From: UBA6197 sp047638075
GTDB taxonomy: Bacteria > Pseudomonadota > Alphaproteobacteria > Rhodobacterales > Rhodobacteraceae
Direction of reading: 5' to 3'
NCBI RefSeq assembly: GCF_047638075.1
Contig: NZ_JBLJBV010000042.1
Span: 1-64,000, forward strand
Length of the DNA: 64,000 nucleotides
Each line of letters begins with the position of its first letter. The first letter of the stretch is position 1. A program made the translations under genes and the position numbers. The notes beneath the pieces were generated by a model, which was given only the letters and a program-made list of their open reading frames with translations, did not search any database and was not told where the DNA came from. Below are positions 17,412 to 25,491 of this stretch, in pieces.

Positions 17412-18514
17412 GGCAGGGCCTCCACTTTGGGGGTAACGGGCCAATCGCGGGCGGTTTCAGACCCGGCCAGCACGGCTGCCGCGCCGGCCGCCAATGCCTC
17501 ATTTTCATGACTGCCCGGATAGACGGTCACGGGCGCCAAAGCGGCCGCCTGCTTTGACAAAGCGGTGATTATCGGCTTGGAATGGGCCATGCCGCCGGTC
17601 AAAATCACCCCATCGGGTCGAAAATCCAGCACCGAGGCCATCGCCCCGATTGCCTTGCCGATCTGGTAGATCATCGCCTCTCGGATCAGCCGGGCCTTTT
17701 CATCGCCGGCTGCAATCATCGCATCGACGCGGCGCATGTCTTTGGTGCCAAGATAGGCAAAGACACCGCCCTGCCCGTAAAGCTTGCGCTTTAGCGTTGC
17801 CTGATCATAGGCACCGCTATAGCAAAGGTCGATAAGAGCCATTGGCGGCAGCCCCCCTGCCCGCTCTGGCGAAAATGGCGAGTTTTCCATCCGGTTGGTG
17901 CTTTCAACGATCCGGCCACCTTTCAGGGCCGCAACCGAAATACCAGCCCCCATATGGGCAATCACCGCATTCAGCGCCGTGAACGGTCGGCCCAGATCCG
18001 CAGCCAGACGCCGACCGCAAGCGCGAATGTTCAGCGCATGGACAAACGAGAACCGCGAAATCTCGGGGCAGCCCGAAATGCGCGCAACCGGCGGCAACTC
18101 ATCGACAGAGACCGGATCAACGATGAAGGCCGGACAGCCGGCGGTTTGTGCAATACTCTGGGCCAGCGGCGCGCCGAGGTTTGAGGCATGGTGATGCACA
18201 GGCCGGTGCAGTGCAAAATCCACCAACGCATCGTTTACCGCGATCACCCCTGACGGCACTGGCGACAACATCCCCCCACGCCCGGCAACCGCGGCCAGGC
18301 TGACACCGCCGGGGACCGCGTTCAAAAAGGCCTGTAGGGCCTTGGCCCGGAATGGGAGTTGCTCGGCAATGGTCTTGAACCCGGCCATGACGGTCTCATC
18401 ATGGTCGATGGTTTGCTCCAACACCGGCAGAACATCAGCCCCTTCTGGCGCAAAAAGCCCGATGCGCGTTGTGGTGGTGCCGGGGTTGATGGTGAATATC
18501 AATTTCTTGCCCAT
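17405..18514 (-). CDS. Butyrate kinase-like carboxylate kinase
   Basis: A 369-residue acetokinase-family protein, nearer butyrate kinase (about 355-370) than acetate kinase (about 400). It opens with KLIFTINPGTTTTRIGLF, then has HHHASNLGAPLAQSIA, LNAVIAHMGAGISVAALKGG and GVILTGGMAHSKPI, which line the actin-fold ATP and substrate sites. It is first in a two-gene operon with the acyltransferase. The pair could recover ATP from short- or branched-chain acyl-CoAs from amino acid breakdown, which would suit the LIV transporters nearby; this link is speculative. Confidence 0.87.
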   Translation of the reverse strand: MGKKLIFTINPGTTTTRIGLFAPEGADVLPVLEQTIDHDETVMAGFKTIAEQLPFRAKALQAFLNAVPGGVSLAAVAGRGGMLSPVPSGVIAVNDALVDFALHRPVHHHASNLGAPLAQSIAQTAGCPAFIVDPVSVDELPPVARISGCPEISRFSFVHALNIRACGRRLAADLGRPFTALNAVIAHMGAGISVAALKGGRIVESTNRMENSPFSPERAGGLPPMALIDLCYSGAYDQATLKRKLYGQGGVFAYLGTKDMRRVDAMIAAGDEKARLIREAMIYQIGKAIGAMASVLDFRPDGVILTGGMAHSKPIITALSKQAAALAPVTVYPGSHENEALAAGAAAVLAGSETARDWPVTPKVEALPW

Positions 18515-18839
18515 ACCCTATCCTCTGAATCTATAGCCGTCTTGAGGCTCAGGCAGAACCCGGACGGCGTAGCACCCCTGTTCGCGCGCGCCCGGTGATC
18601 TGGCCTTGGCACCTGTGAAAGGCACAGGCAAATCCGCCCCGCTCACGAGGGGGGGGGTCAGCCGGCACAGACCCGGAGGGTTGCGATTTTGGGCAAGATA
18701 ACCGCCCGGTGTCGACGCCGATTGACCCGCAAGGGGCGGCTTTCTTATTGCCATAGGCGACGGCGCCCCGTGGTCGACCTGTCCCCCTGCCCGCGCGGGC
18801 AGAGGGTCCGGTGTCCTTGCAAGGTAGAGATAAAGATCG
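18515..18839. other. 325-bp intergenic region between butyrate kinase and aminotransferase genes
   Basis: This stretch separates two minus-strand genes. It must hold the promoter of the kinase operon and the end of the aminotransferase transcript. A perfect 16-base dyad, CTGCCCGCGCGGGCAG (18787-18802), lies about 40 bp past the aminotransferase stop and is the likeliest terminator. A minus-strand ORF of 78 codons (18518-18754) covers most of the rest but has no recognisable domain. No riboswitch consensus was recognised. Confidence 0.5.
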
Positions 18840-20135
18840 TCAGGCGGCCTGTTTCGTTACCGCCGCCTCAATCGAAACCTCAATGATATCAAGCGCCTCT
18901 TGCAGCTGCTCCATGGGAATGGTCAGCGGGGGCAAAAGACGGATGACGTTGTAGCGCGTGCCGCAAGACAAAAGGATCAGCCCGCGCGCCTCGGCTTCGG
19001 CCACGATGGCGGCGGTCAGCGCGGCATCGGGTCCGTTGCTTTCGCGGTCCGTGACCAGTTCCAGCGCGTTCATGGCGCCAAGCCCGCGAACCTCACCGAT
19101 GCACTCCATCCCCTGACGTGCGGCGATCTGGGTCAGGCGTGCGCGGATCACCTCTCCGATTTCGTCGGCTCGCGCGCACAGCGCCTCATCCTTGATCACA
19201 TCCAGAACGGCATGGGCGGCCGCTACCGCCAGCGGGTTGCCCGCGTAGGTGCCCCCCAATCCGCCGGGGTTCGGCGCATCGACGATATCTGCGCGACCGG
19301 TCACAGCCGACAGCGGAAAACCACCGGCCAACCCCTTGGCCATCGTTACCAGATCAGGCGCTACGCCCGAATGTTCAAAGCCAAACATCCGGCCCGTCCG
19401 TGCCATACCCGCCTGCACCTCATCCGCGATCAAGACGATACCGTAGCGATCACAAATTTCACGCAGCGCGCGCAAGAAGTTGAACGGTGCAATGGTGAAC
19501 CCGCCCTCGCCCTGAACCGGTTCAATGATCATCGCGGCGATGCGTTCGGGGTCTACTGACGAGGCAAAAAGCCGTTCCAACTGCGCCAGCGCCTCTGCCT
19601 CGGTTACACCGTGCAGGGCGTTTGGAAACGGGGCATGGACAACTTCGGGCGGCATGGCGCCAAAGCCCTTCTTGTAGGGTGCGACTTTTCCGGTCAGGGC
19701 CATCCCCAAAAGGGTGCGCCCGTGAAATGCCCCGGAAAACGAAATCACGCCAGACCGCCCGGTAAAGGCACGCGCCATCTTGATCGCATTTTCAACCGCC
19801 TCGGCGCCGGTCGTTACAAGCATGGTTTTCTTTGCAAAATCCCCCGGAGTCGCGGCATTCAGCCGTTCGGCCAGGGCAATATAGCCCTCGTAAGGGGCGA
19901 CGTGAAAACAGGTGTGCGTAAATGCCTGTGCCTGCTCAGCGACGGCTTTCATGACCTTTGGGTGACGGTGCCCTGTATTGTTCACCGCAATACCGGCCGC
20001 AAAATCAATGAAACGCCGGCCTTCGGCATCCCAGAGTTCGGCGTTTTCAGCGCGGACGGCATAGATACCACGGGTTCCGACACCGCGGGCTACGGCGTCG
20101 GATTTACGGGCAGAAAGACGATCAGATTCGGTCAT
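18840..20135 (-). CDS. gabT: Class III aminotransferase, 4-aminobutyrate transaminase-like
   Basis: PLP enzyme of 431 residues moving the amino group of GABA or a similar omega-amino acid to a keto acid. Features are VTTGAEAVENAIKMAR and SFSGAFHGRT (PLP phosphate contacts), the metal-free Asp motif IVLIADEVQAGMARTG, and the Schiff-base lysine in TMAKGLAGGFPLSAV. Start ATG 20135 follows GAGG; an upstream in-frame ATG at 20195 lies in the promoter region. The divergent XRE-cupin gene resembles PuuR, which controls putrescine/GABA catabolism, and supports the GABA assignment. Confidence 0.85.
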   Translation of the reverse strand: MTESDRLSARKSDAVARGVGTRGIYAVRAENAELWDAEGRRFIDFAAGIAVNNTGHRHPKVMKAVAEQAQAFTHTCFHVAPYEGYIALAERLNAATPGDFAKKTMLVTTGAEAVENAIKMARAFTGRSGVISFSGAFHGRTLLGMALTGKVAPYKKGFGAMPPEVVHAPFPNALHGVTEAEALAQLERLFASSVDPERIAAMIIEPVQGEGGFTIAPFNFLRALREICDRYGIVLIADEVQAGMARTGRMFGFEHSGVAPDLVTMAKGLAGGFPLSAVTGRADIVDAPNPGGLGGTYAGNPLAVAAAHAVLDVIKDEALCARADEIGEVIRARLTQIAARQGMECIGEVRGLGAMNALELVTDRESNGPDAALTAAIVAEAEARGLILLSCGTRYNVIRLLPPLTIPMEQLQEALDIIEVSIEAAVTKQAA

Positions 20136-20280
20136 GGCGGCCTCATGAGGTTTAACTGAGATCAAAGTATCATCGCGCAATATCTTGAGCAACAACTATT
20201 CAAATAAGACGCACGTTATGACAAAGTATTGTGCGCTCGCGCGCCATGCCGTAAACACGGGCAAACGGCAGGAAGGCCCC

Positions 20281-20859
20281 ATGCAGGATTTCGACGTAGG
20301 TCACCGTCTTCGGCAGATGCGACAAGCCGCAAGCTTTTCCCAACGGCAGCTGGCCGAAGCCTCGGGCGTGCCGCACGGTCAGATCTCGATGATCGAGACG
20401 AACCGTTCAAGCCCCTCGGTCGCCTCATTGCGCAAGATCCTGGGCGGGCTGAATGTCAGCATGTCCGAGTTTTTTGAACCCGACGATCCGGTCACGCAAT
20501 CAGTGTTTTTCAAACCCCATGAACTGCGCGATCTGACCACCCGGCTATACTCTACGCTCGATGATCCACGCGGCAAGATCACCTTGCAACAGATAGGCGA
20601 CGCCAAGGCGCATAATCTACAGATCCTTTATGAACGCTACGAACCCGGCGCCGACACGGGCGAACAGATGCTTGAACACGTCTCGCATGAAGGGGGCGTG
20701 GTGATTGCGGGCGAAATTGAGGTGACGGTAGGGGATGAGATTTGCGTATTGAAAGCGGGCGACAGCTATCTTTTCGATTCCCAGTCGCCGCACCGCTTTC
20801 GTAATATTGGCGACCGCGAGGCGATTGTGGTTTCCGCCTGCACGCCGCCGTATCTGTGA
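20281..20859 (+). CDS. XRE-cupin transcriptional regulator (PuuR-like)
   Basis: A 192-residue repressor-type protein. An N-terminal helix-turn-helix (LRQMRQAASFSQRQLAEASG, then PHGQISMIETN) is joined to a C-terminal cupin sensor (HVSHEGGVVIAGEIEVTVGD and LKAGDSYLFDSQSPHRFRN). ATG 20281 follows AGGAAGG. It is divergent from the gabT-like gene with 145 bp between the two starts, the usual layout for a local regulator. A polyamine or GABA-related ligand is plausible, not shown. Confidence 0.88.
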   Translation: MQDFDVGHRLRQMRQAASFSQRQLAEASGVPHGQISMIETNRSSPSVASLRKILGGLNVSMSEFFEPDDPVTQSVFFKPHELRDLTTRLYSTLDDPRGKITLQQIGDAKAHNLQILYERYEPGADTGEQMLEHVSHEGGVVIAGEIEVTVGDEICVLKAGDSYLFDSQSPHRFRNIGDREAIVVSACTPPYL

Positions 20860-20889
20860 CAAGACGCGGGGCTTTGCCCGCGCCCGATC

Positions 20890-22062
20890 TTATTTACCCA
20901 TCAACACATCCAGCGGCACCGGCTGCGAGATGCGCCATTCGTCTACCCGCGCGGGTTTGCCATCGGTGATTTCGATGATCTGCATCAGTGCGGTGTCCTG
21001 GTGGTGCAGGATGGGGGTAAAGCTGCGCGGCCCGAATGCCGTTGGTTCATCCCGCATCGCTTCCAGTTCCGCAGTAACCGCAGCCCCGTCAACAGTTCCG
21101 GCCCGCTCGACGGCCTTGGCCCACAGATCAATCAAGATATAGCCCGGATAGGCGTATTGGTTGGCCGGGCGGGCGCCGGTCTTGGCCTCGTAGGCGGCGT
21201 TGAAGGCCTCCACTTCGGGGCGCGGGTCATCGCCATAGATCGACCCCTGCACAGGAACAACAAAACCCGAAAGCCCCGGCGTCGCATCCAGCCAATAGGA
21301 CCCATCCACCGCCGAACCATTCAGGATCAAAGAGTTGATCCCTGCCGCACGGATTTGGCGCACAGCCCCAGCAGCACCCGGCATAACCGAACACAGCATG
21401 ATCACGTCAGGTTCCGCATCCAGCGATTTGATCCGGGTGATCTGGCTGGCAATCGAAGCATCATCATTTTTGAACGTGTCAGAGCCAACGATCTTGGCGC
21501 CGTCAAGCTGCGGAAACAGCCACTCAAACCCGGTGCAGATACCCTTGTTGTATTCAATATAGGTATCTTCCAGCACAAAGGCGGTGCGGGCGTCGCGCTT
21601 GGCATGGGCCCATTCTGCCATCGTGGCCCCTTGAACCGGGGCCAGAACCGACGAAGAAAAGCTGTTGGGACCAACCCCCTGGATGCCCGCCTTGACGTCC
21701 TCGGCACAGAGGAAAAAACTGATCATCCCCTCTCCTTCGGCCACCAGGGCCGCCGGGGCGCCAAAATCATAATCGCACGAAACCACCATCATCTCGGCGC
21801 CCTGATCCAGGACATCAAGACCCGCCTTGGCGCTTTCGGCGCGGTCGGTGCGTGTATCGGCCTCGACCACCTTGATCTGACGCCCCAGCAGGCCACCGGC
21901 GGCGTTGATTTCATCAATGCGGATCTTGGCCGCGGTGGCAGCGGGGGTATCATAGGCCTCCATCCAGCCGGATTTCGCAATCGCGAACCCCACGGTCAGA
22001 TCTTCGGCGCAGGCTGGTGCGGCCAATAGCACCAATGCCAGAACTTTGCAGGCAAATCTCAT
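20890..22062 (-). CDS. Branched-chain amino acid-type ABC transporter substrate-binding protein
   Basis: A 390-residue periplasmic binding protein with the signal peptide MRFACKVLALVLLAAPACA. The mature part begins EDLTVGFAIAKSGWMEAYDT, with RIDEINAAGGLLGRQIKVVE as the Peripla_BP_6 signature. It is the last gene of the hyuBA-livGFHM run and overlaps the permease gene by 4 bp, with its own AGGAGAACC ribosome site. The ligand is probably the amide or cyclic compound handled by the hydantoinase-type enzyme rather than leucine itself (inference from operon structure). Confidence 0.9.
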   Translation of the reverse strand: MRFACKVLALVLLAAPACAEDLTVGFAIAKSGWMEAYDTPAATAAKIRIDEINAAGGLLGRQIKVVEADTRTDRAESAKAGLDVLDQGAEMMVVSCDYDFGAPAALVAEGEGMISFFLCAEDVKAGIQGVGPNSFSSSVLAPVQGATMAEWAHAKRDARTAFVLEDTYIEYNKGICTGFEWLFPQLDGAKIVGSDTFKNDDASIASQITRIKSLDAEPDVIMLCSVMPGAAGAVRQIRAAGINSLILNGSAVDGSYWLDATPGLSGFVVPVQGSIYGDDPRPEVEAFNAAYEAKTGARPANQYAYPGYILIDLWAKAVERAGTVDGAAVTAELEAMRDEPTAFGPRSFTPILHHQDTALMQIIEITDGKPARVDEWRISQPVPLDVLMGK

Positions 22063-23138
22063 TTCGGTTCTCCTGTTGGTATCGGGTCAGTCATTGGACT
22101 GGTCCGCCCAAAGACCCATCGGGCGGGCAGCATGAATTCGCGCCCGGCCAAAAAGCCCGTGGGGCGAAAGATCAAGACAAGGATCATGGCAATGGCGATG
22201 ATGATTTCCTGGCTACCGGGGGGCAGCGCAAAGGACGTGGTGCCGATGACCATGCCCTTTTCCATTCTTACCAGCGCCTCGACAGCCACCGACACGGCCA
22301 AGACCCCGACAACGGCACCGGACAAAGAGCCGACCCCCCCCACAACCAGCATCGCCAGCATCAAAAAGGTCAGGTTGAGGTAAAATCCGTCAGGATTGAT
22401 GACACCGATGTAATGCCCCATCAGCGCGCCGCCGACACCGGTGAAAAACGCGGAAATGGTATAGGCCAGCAGCCGGTGCCGATAACGGCCAATGCCAGAG
22501 GCGCTGGCGGCAACCTCATCCTCGCGCGTGGCCCGCAGTGCAAGCCCCGAGGCCGAGGCAGAGTAGGCGGCGGCAACCAAAATAGCCACCACGGCCCACC
22601 CCATCGCAACCCACGGCGTAACATATCGCGCCAGGCCGACCACCGAAGATGTGCCCCCGGTGACCGGCGTCCAGTTTGACCAGATGGTGTTGATCATTGC
22701 CAGAAAGGCAAAGGTGGCGATCGAGGCGGCAATGCCCGAAAGCCGCAAGATTGCCGCGCCGGTAATCAGGGCAAGGATAGCGGCCACGATGCCCGCCACG
22801 ACCGCGGCCGGCAAAACATGCCAATTGGCCGCCGCGACCATATCCGGCAGTCCCGGCAAAAGAGTTGCTTTCATCGCGGGTTTCAAGGTGAGCCAGGCCG
22901 AGACATAGGCCCCGACACAGGCAAAGGCGGCATGGCCAAAGCTGACCACGCCAGAGTTTCCAACAAATATCCAAAAGCCGACGACCATGGTGACACGGAT
23001 CAATGTCTCTGACGCCATCCGGGCGGCGGCCCGGTCCCCCAGTTGGGTGGCGGCAAACACAAAAACCAAAAGAAGCAGTGTCAACAGAACCGGCGTCGTA
23101 GCAGCCATCCGGCGGCGAAGCGCGTGTTGGGAAGCCAT
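22059..23138 (-). CDS. livM: LivM-type ABC transporter permease (first cluster)
   Basis: Inner-membrane permease of 359 residues with about nine hydrophobic helices. The BPD_transp_2 pattern is clear: WIFVGNSGVVSFGHAAFACV near the N-terminus, ALRATREDEVAASASGI as the loop contacting the ATPase, and GGVGSLSGAVVGVLA. ATG 23138 begins two bases after the livH stop; a TTG at 23144 is the alternative. It would pair with the LivH-type permease immediately upstream. Confidence 0.92.
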   Translation of the reverse strand: MASQHALRRRMAATTPVLLTLLLLVFVFAATQLGDRAAARMASETLIRVTMVVGFWIFVGNSGVVSFGHAAFACVGAYVSAWLTLKPAMKATLLPGLPDMVAAANWHVLPAAVVAGIVAAILALITGAAILRLSGIAASIATFAFLAMINTIWSNWTPVTGGTSSVVGLARYVTPWVAMGWAVVAILVAAAYSASASGLALRATREDEVAASASGIGRYRHRLLAYTISAFFTGVGGALMGHYIGVINPDGFYLNLTFLMLAMLVVGGVGSLSGAVVGVLAVSVAVEALVRMEKGMVIGTTSFALPPGSQEIIIAIAMILVLIFRPTGFLAGREFMLPARWVFGRTSPMTDPIPTGEPK

Positions 23139-23140
23139 GA

Positions 23141-24049
23141 TCAAACCCTCGGCTTGGAGCCGGCAGTGGCAAACAGGCCCTGCGGACGAAGAAGAAGAAC
23201 AAGGATGACCCCGCCATAAAGGAAGGCATCGCGAAAGGGTCGGGCATCATCAGGCAGCCACGCTTGCAAAAACGCCGACACAGCGCCGATCCCCAGCCCC
23301 GCCGCAACTGCGCCCGAAAGGCTGCCCATGCCACCGACCACCGTGGCGATAAACGCCACCAGCATGATCTGCCCGCCCATGCGCACATCCGCGACCCCGG
23401 TCTGCGCCACCAGCACCAGCGCCACCACTGCGGCAAGCCCCCCTGAAAGCGCAAAGGCACCTGCAATCACCCGGTTGGCCCGCACCCCCAGCATCCGCGC
23501 CATCTCGAAATCTTCGGCTGCGGTGCGCATTTCCAGCCCGATCCGGGTGTAGCGCAGCATTGCCGCCATTCCGATAAAGATCAGGACAACGGCGGCAATG
23601 ACGATCAATTGCAAGAAAGGCACCTCTGCCGGGCCGATCTGCACTGGATGCCCAAGCTCGGCCCACAGGCTGACCGCCTTTGGCCGCCCCCCATATAGCA
23701 CCAGCAGAATGTTTTGCAGCGCCACGCCAAGGGCAAAGCTGCTAACCATCAGCGCAACCGGCGAGGCATTGCGCATCGGACGAAAGACGAGCGCCTCGGC
23801 AATCACGGCAAGTGCTGCCCCAAAGGCCAGAATGACCGGGATAAGAATCAACGCCGGCAATCGGCCAATGCCAAGTATCGCCATTGCATCGGTTGATGGC
23901 ACGATCAGCGCAAAAACCGCGCAGGCGATGAACTGCCCGTGGGCAAAGTTCACCAGTTTCATCACGCCAAAGATCAAGGCAATCCCCAGCGCGGCAATTG
24001 CATAGATGCCCCCCAAAGACAGGGAGTCGAACAGTAGTTGCAGGCTCAT
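23141..24049 (-). CDS. livH: LivH-type ABC transporter permease (first cluster)
   Basis: Inner-membrane permease of 302 residues. It opens MSLQLLFDSLSLGGIYAIAA, then FGVMKLVNFAHGQFIACAVF, the LivH hallmark, with GLEMRTAAEDFEMARMLGV as the ATPase-contacting loop and VVGGMGSLSGAVAAGLGIG near the end. The chosen ATG at 24049 overlaps the livF stop by 4 bp. An in-frame extension to 24229 exists but runs across livF and is not credible. Confidence 0.93.
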   Translation of the reverse strand: MSLQLLFDSLSLGGIYAIAALGIALIFGVMKLVNFAHGQFIACAVFALIVPSTDAMAILGIGRLPALILIPVILAFGAALAVIAEALVFRPMRNASPVALMVSSFALGVALQNILLVLYGGRPKAVSLWAELGHPVQIGPAEVPFLQLIVIAAVVLIFIGMAAMLRYTRIGLEMRTAAEDFEMARMLGVRANRVIAGAFALSGGLAAVVALVLVAQTGVADVRMGGQIMLVAFIATVVGGMGSLSGAVAAGLGIGAVSAFLQAWLPDDARPFRDAFLYGGVILVLLLRPQGLFATAGSKPRV

Positions 24050-24768
24050 GCTGAATCTCCGAAATAGGCGTCGGTCAGAAGATTGTCGGCGGCAAACATT
24101 GCAGCATCGCCATCCGCAACGATGCGCCCGGCGCGCATCAGCAGCATCCGCCCCCCCACGCGTGCCGCACGCGTCGAGGATTGTTCGACGATGATCAGCG
24201 TAAGACCGCGAAGCTGTTGCAAATGGCACAGGCGGTCATAGACATCATCCACCACCTTTGGCGCCAGGCCCAGCGACGGCTCATCCACCAGCATGACCTT
24301 TGGGTTGGTCATCAGCGCACGCGCAATTGCCAGCATCTGTTGCTGACCGCCCGATAGCGCACCCGCATTGGCCCGGGCCCGTTCACGCAGGATCGGGAAG
24401 GCGTCAAAAACGATCTCCAGATCCTCTCCAACCGCTGAGCGGTCCCGGCGCAGGCCGGTGCCGACCAGCAGGTTTTCCATGACCGTCAGACCCGCAAAGA
24501 TGCGCCGCCCCTCGGGCACCATCGACAGACCACGTCGGGCAACGCTTTCCGACCCCAGCCCGGACAGGATTTCGCCATCCATCTCGATCCGCCCATGGGC
24601 GGCACGCACCGCCCCCGCAATAGCCAGCAAAAGCGACGATTTACCCGCCCCGTTCGGCCCCGAGATGAACACGCGTTCGCCCTCTGCGACCTGAAAGGAC
24701 AGGTTGGCGATTGCGGTCAATTTGCCGTAGCGCACCGCAAGATCAAAGACACCGATCTTGGACATCAT
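24046..24768 (-). CDS. livF: LivF-type ABC transporter ATPase (first cluster)
   Basis: A 240-residue ABC ATPase. Walker A is SGPNGAGKSSLLLAI, the signature is LSGGQQQMLAIARALM, Walker B is VMLVDEPSLGLAP, and the switch histidine position is replaced by glutamine in IIVEQS, which is normal for LivF proteins. Sequence such as RGLSMVPEGRRIFAGLTVMEN identifies the LivF branch. Overlaps of 4 bp with livG and livH show tight coupling. Confidence 0.94.
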   Translation of the reverse strand: MMSKIGVFDLAVRYGKLTAIANLSFQVAEGERVFISGPNGAGKSSLLLAIAGAVRAAHGRIEMDGEILSGLGSESVARRGLSMVPEGRRIFAGLTVMENLLVGTGLRRDRSAVGEDLEIVFDAFPILRERARANAGALSGGQQQMLAIARALMTNPKVMLVDEPSLGLAPKVVDDVYDRLCHLQQLRGLTLIIVEQSSTRAARVGGRMLLMRAGRIVADGDAAMFAADNLLTDAYFGDSA

Positions 24769-25490
24769 GCCTCCTCCACATTGGCGCCAAGATAGGCTTC
24801 GCGCACGGCGCGAGAGCCAAGAATGACGCTACGGTCGCCCTGCTCGATCACCTGCCCCCCATCCAGCACGACAACATCGGCGCAAACGGAAAGCACCAGG
24901 CCGACATTATGTTCGATCAGCAAACAGCCGATCCCCATCTCTTCGGCTATGCGCCGGATCAGGCGGGCAAGATCTGCGGCCTCGGGCTCTGACATGCCTG
25001 CCGCCGGTTCATCCAACAGCAGATAGTGCGGCGCCCCCATCAGCGCGCGGGCAATCGCCACGCGCCGCTCGTCGGTATAGGGCAGGCCGGCCGCCGACCG
25101 GCTTTCCAGATCGGCAATGCCCATCCAGCCCAGAAGATCGCTGGCCGCGTGTTCAGCTGCAGCGCGGCGCTGGCCCAGCCCAACCCCGGTGCAGGCCAGG
25201 TTGTCCAACACATCCAGACCATTGAAAAGACGCCCGGCCTGAAAGGTACGCGCAACACCCGCCCGGCGGATGCCATGCGCCGAAAGGGACGACACGCAGC
25301 GCCCCTCCAGCAGCACACGCCCGCTGGTTGGATGCTGAAACCCGGTCAACGTGTTGACGCAGGTGGTCTTGCCCGCCCCGTTGGGGCCGATCAGCCCGAC
25401 CACCTGCCCCGGCGCAACCGCAAGTGACACATCCCTCAGGGCCTGGAAGCCGCCAAAGGCGACCCCCACTCTTTCCAGCGCAAGCGCCAT
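24765..25490 (-). CDS. livG: LivG-type ABC transporter ATPase (first cluster)
   Basis: A 241-residue ABC ATPase. Walker A is IGPNGAGKTTCVNTLTGFQ, followed by ARTFQAGRLFNGLDVLDN (Q-loop and LivG-type stretch) and LLLDEPAAGMSEPEAADL (Walker B). The signature is degenerate: LPYTDERRVAIARALM replaces LSxGQ, as often seen in LivG. ATG 25490 lies one base after the stop of the hydantoinase A gene; a TTG at 25499 would overlap it. Confidence 0.92.
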   Translation of the reverse strand: MALALERVGVAFGGFQALRDVSLAVAPGQVVGLIGPNGAGKTTCVNTLTGFQHPTSGRVLLEGRCVSSLSAHGIRRAGVARTFQAGRLFNGLDVLDNLACTGVGLGQRRAAAEHAASDLLGWMGIADLESRSAAGLPYTDERRVAIARALMGAPHYLLLDEPAAGMSEPEAADLARLIRRIAEEMGIGCLLIEHNVGLVLSVCADVVVLDGGQVIEQGDRSVILGSRAVREAYLGANVEEA

Positions 25491-25491
25491 A

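Noticed and set aside
18518..18754. 78-codon minus-strand ORF before the butyrate kinase gene, and the idea of a riboswitch in that leader
   Set aside because: No domain in the ORF, and no TPP, cobalamin, glycine, SAM or FMN consensus could be matched by eye.
21001..22029. 342-codon plus-strand open frame opposite the binding-protein gene
   Set aside because: Same reasoning: shadow of a clear periplasmic binding protein, no ribosome site, no known motif.
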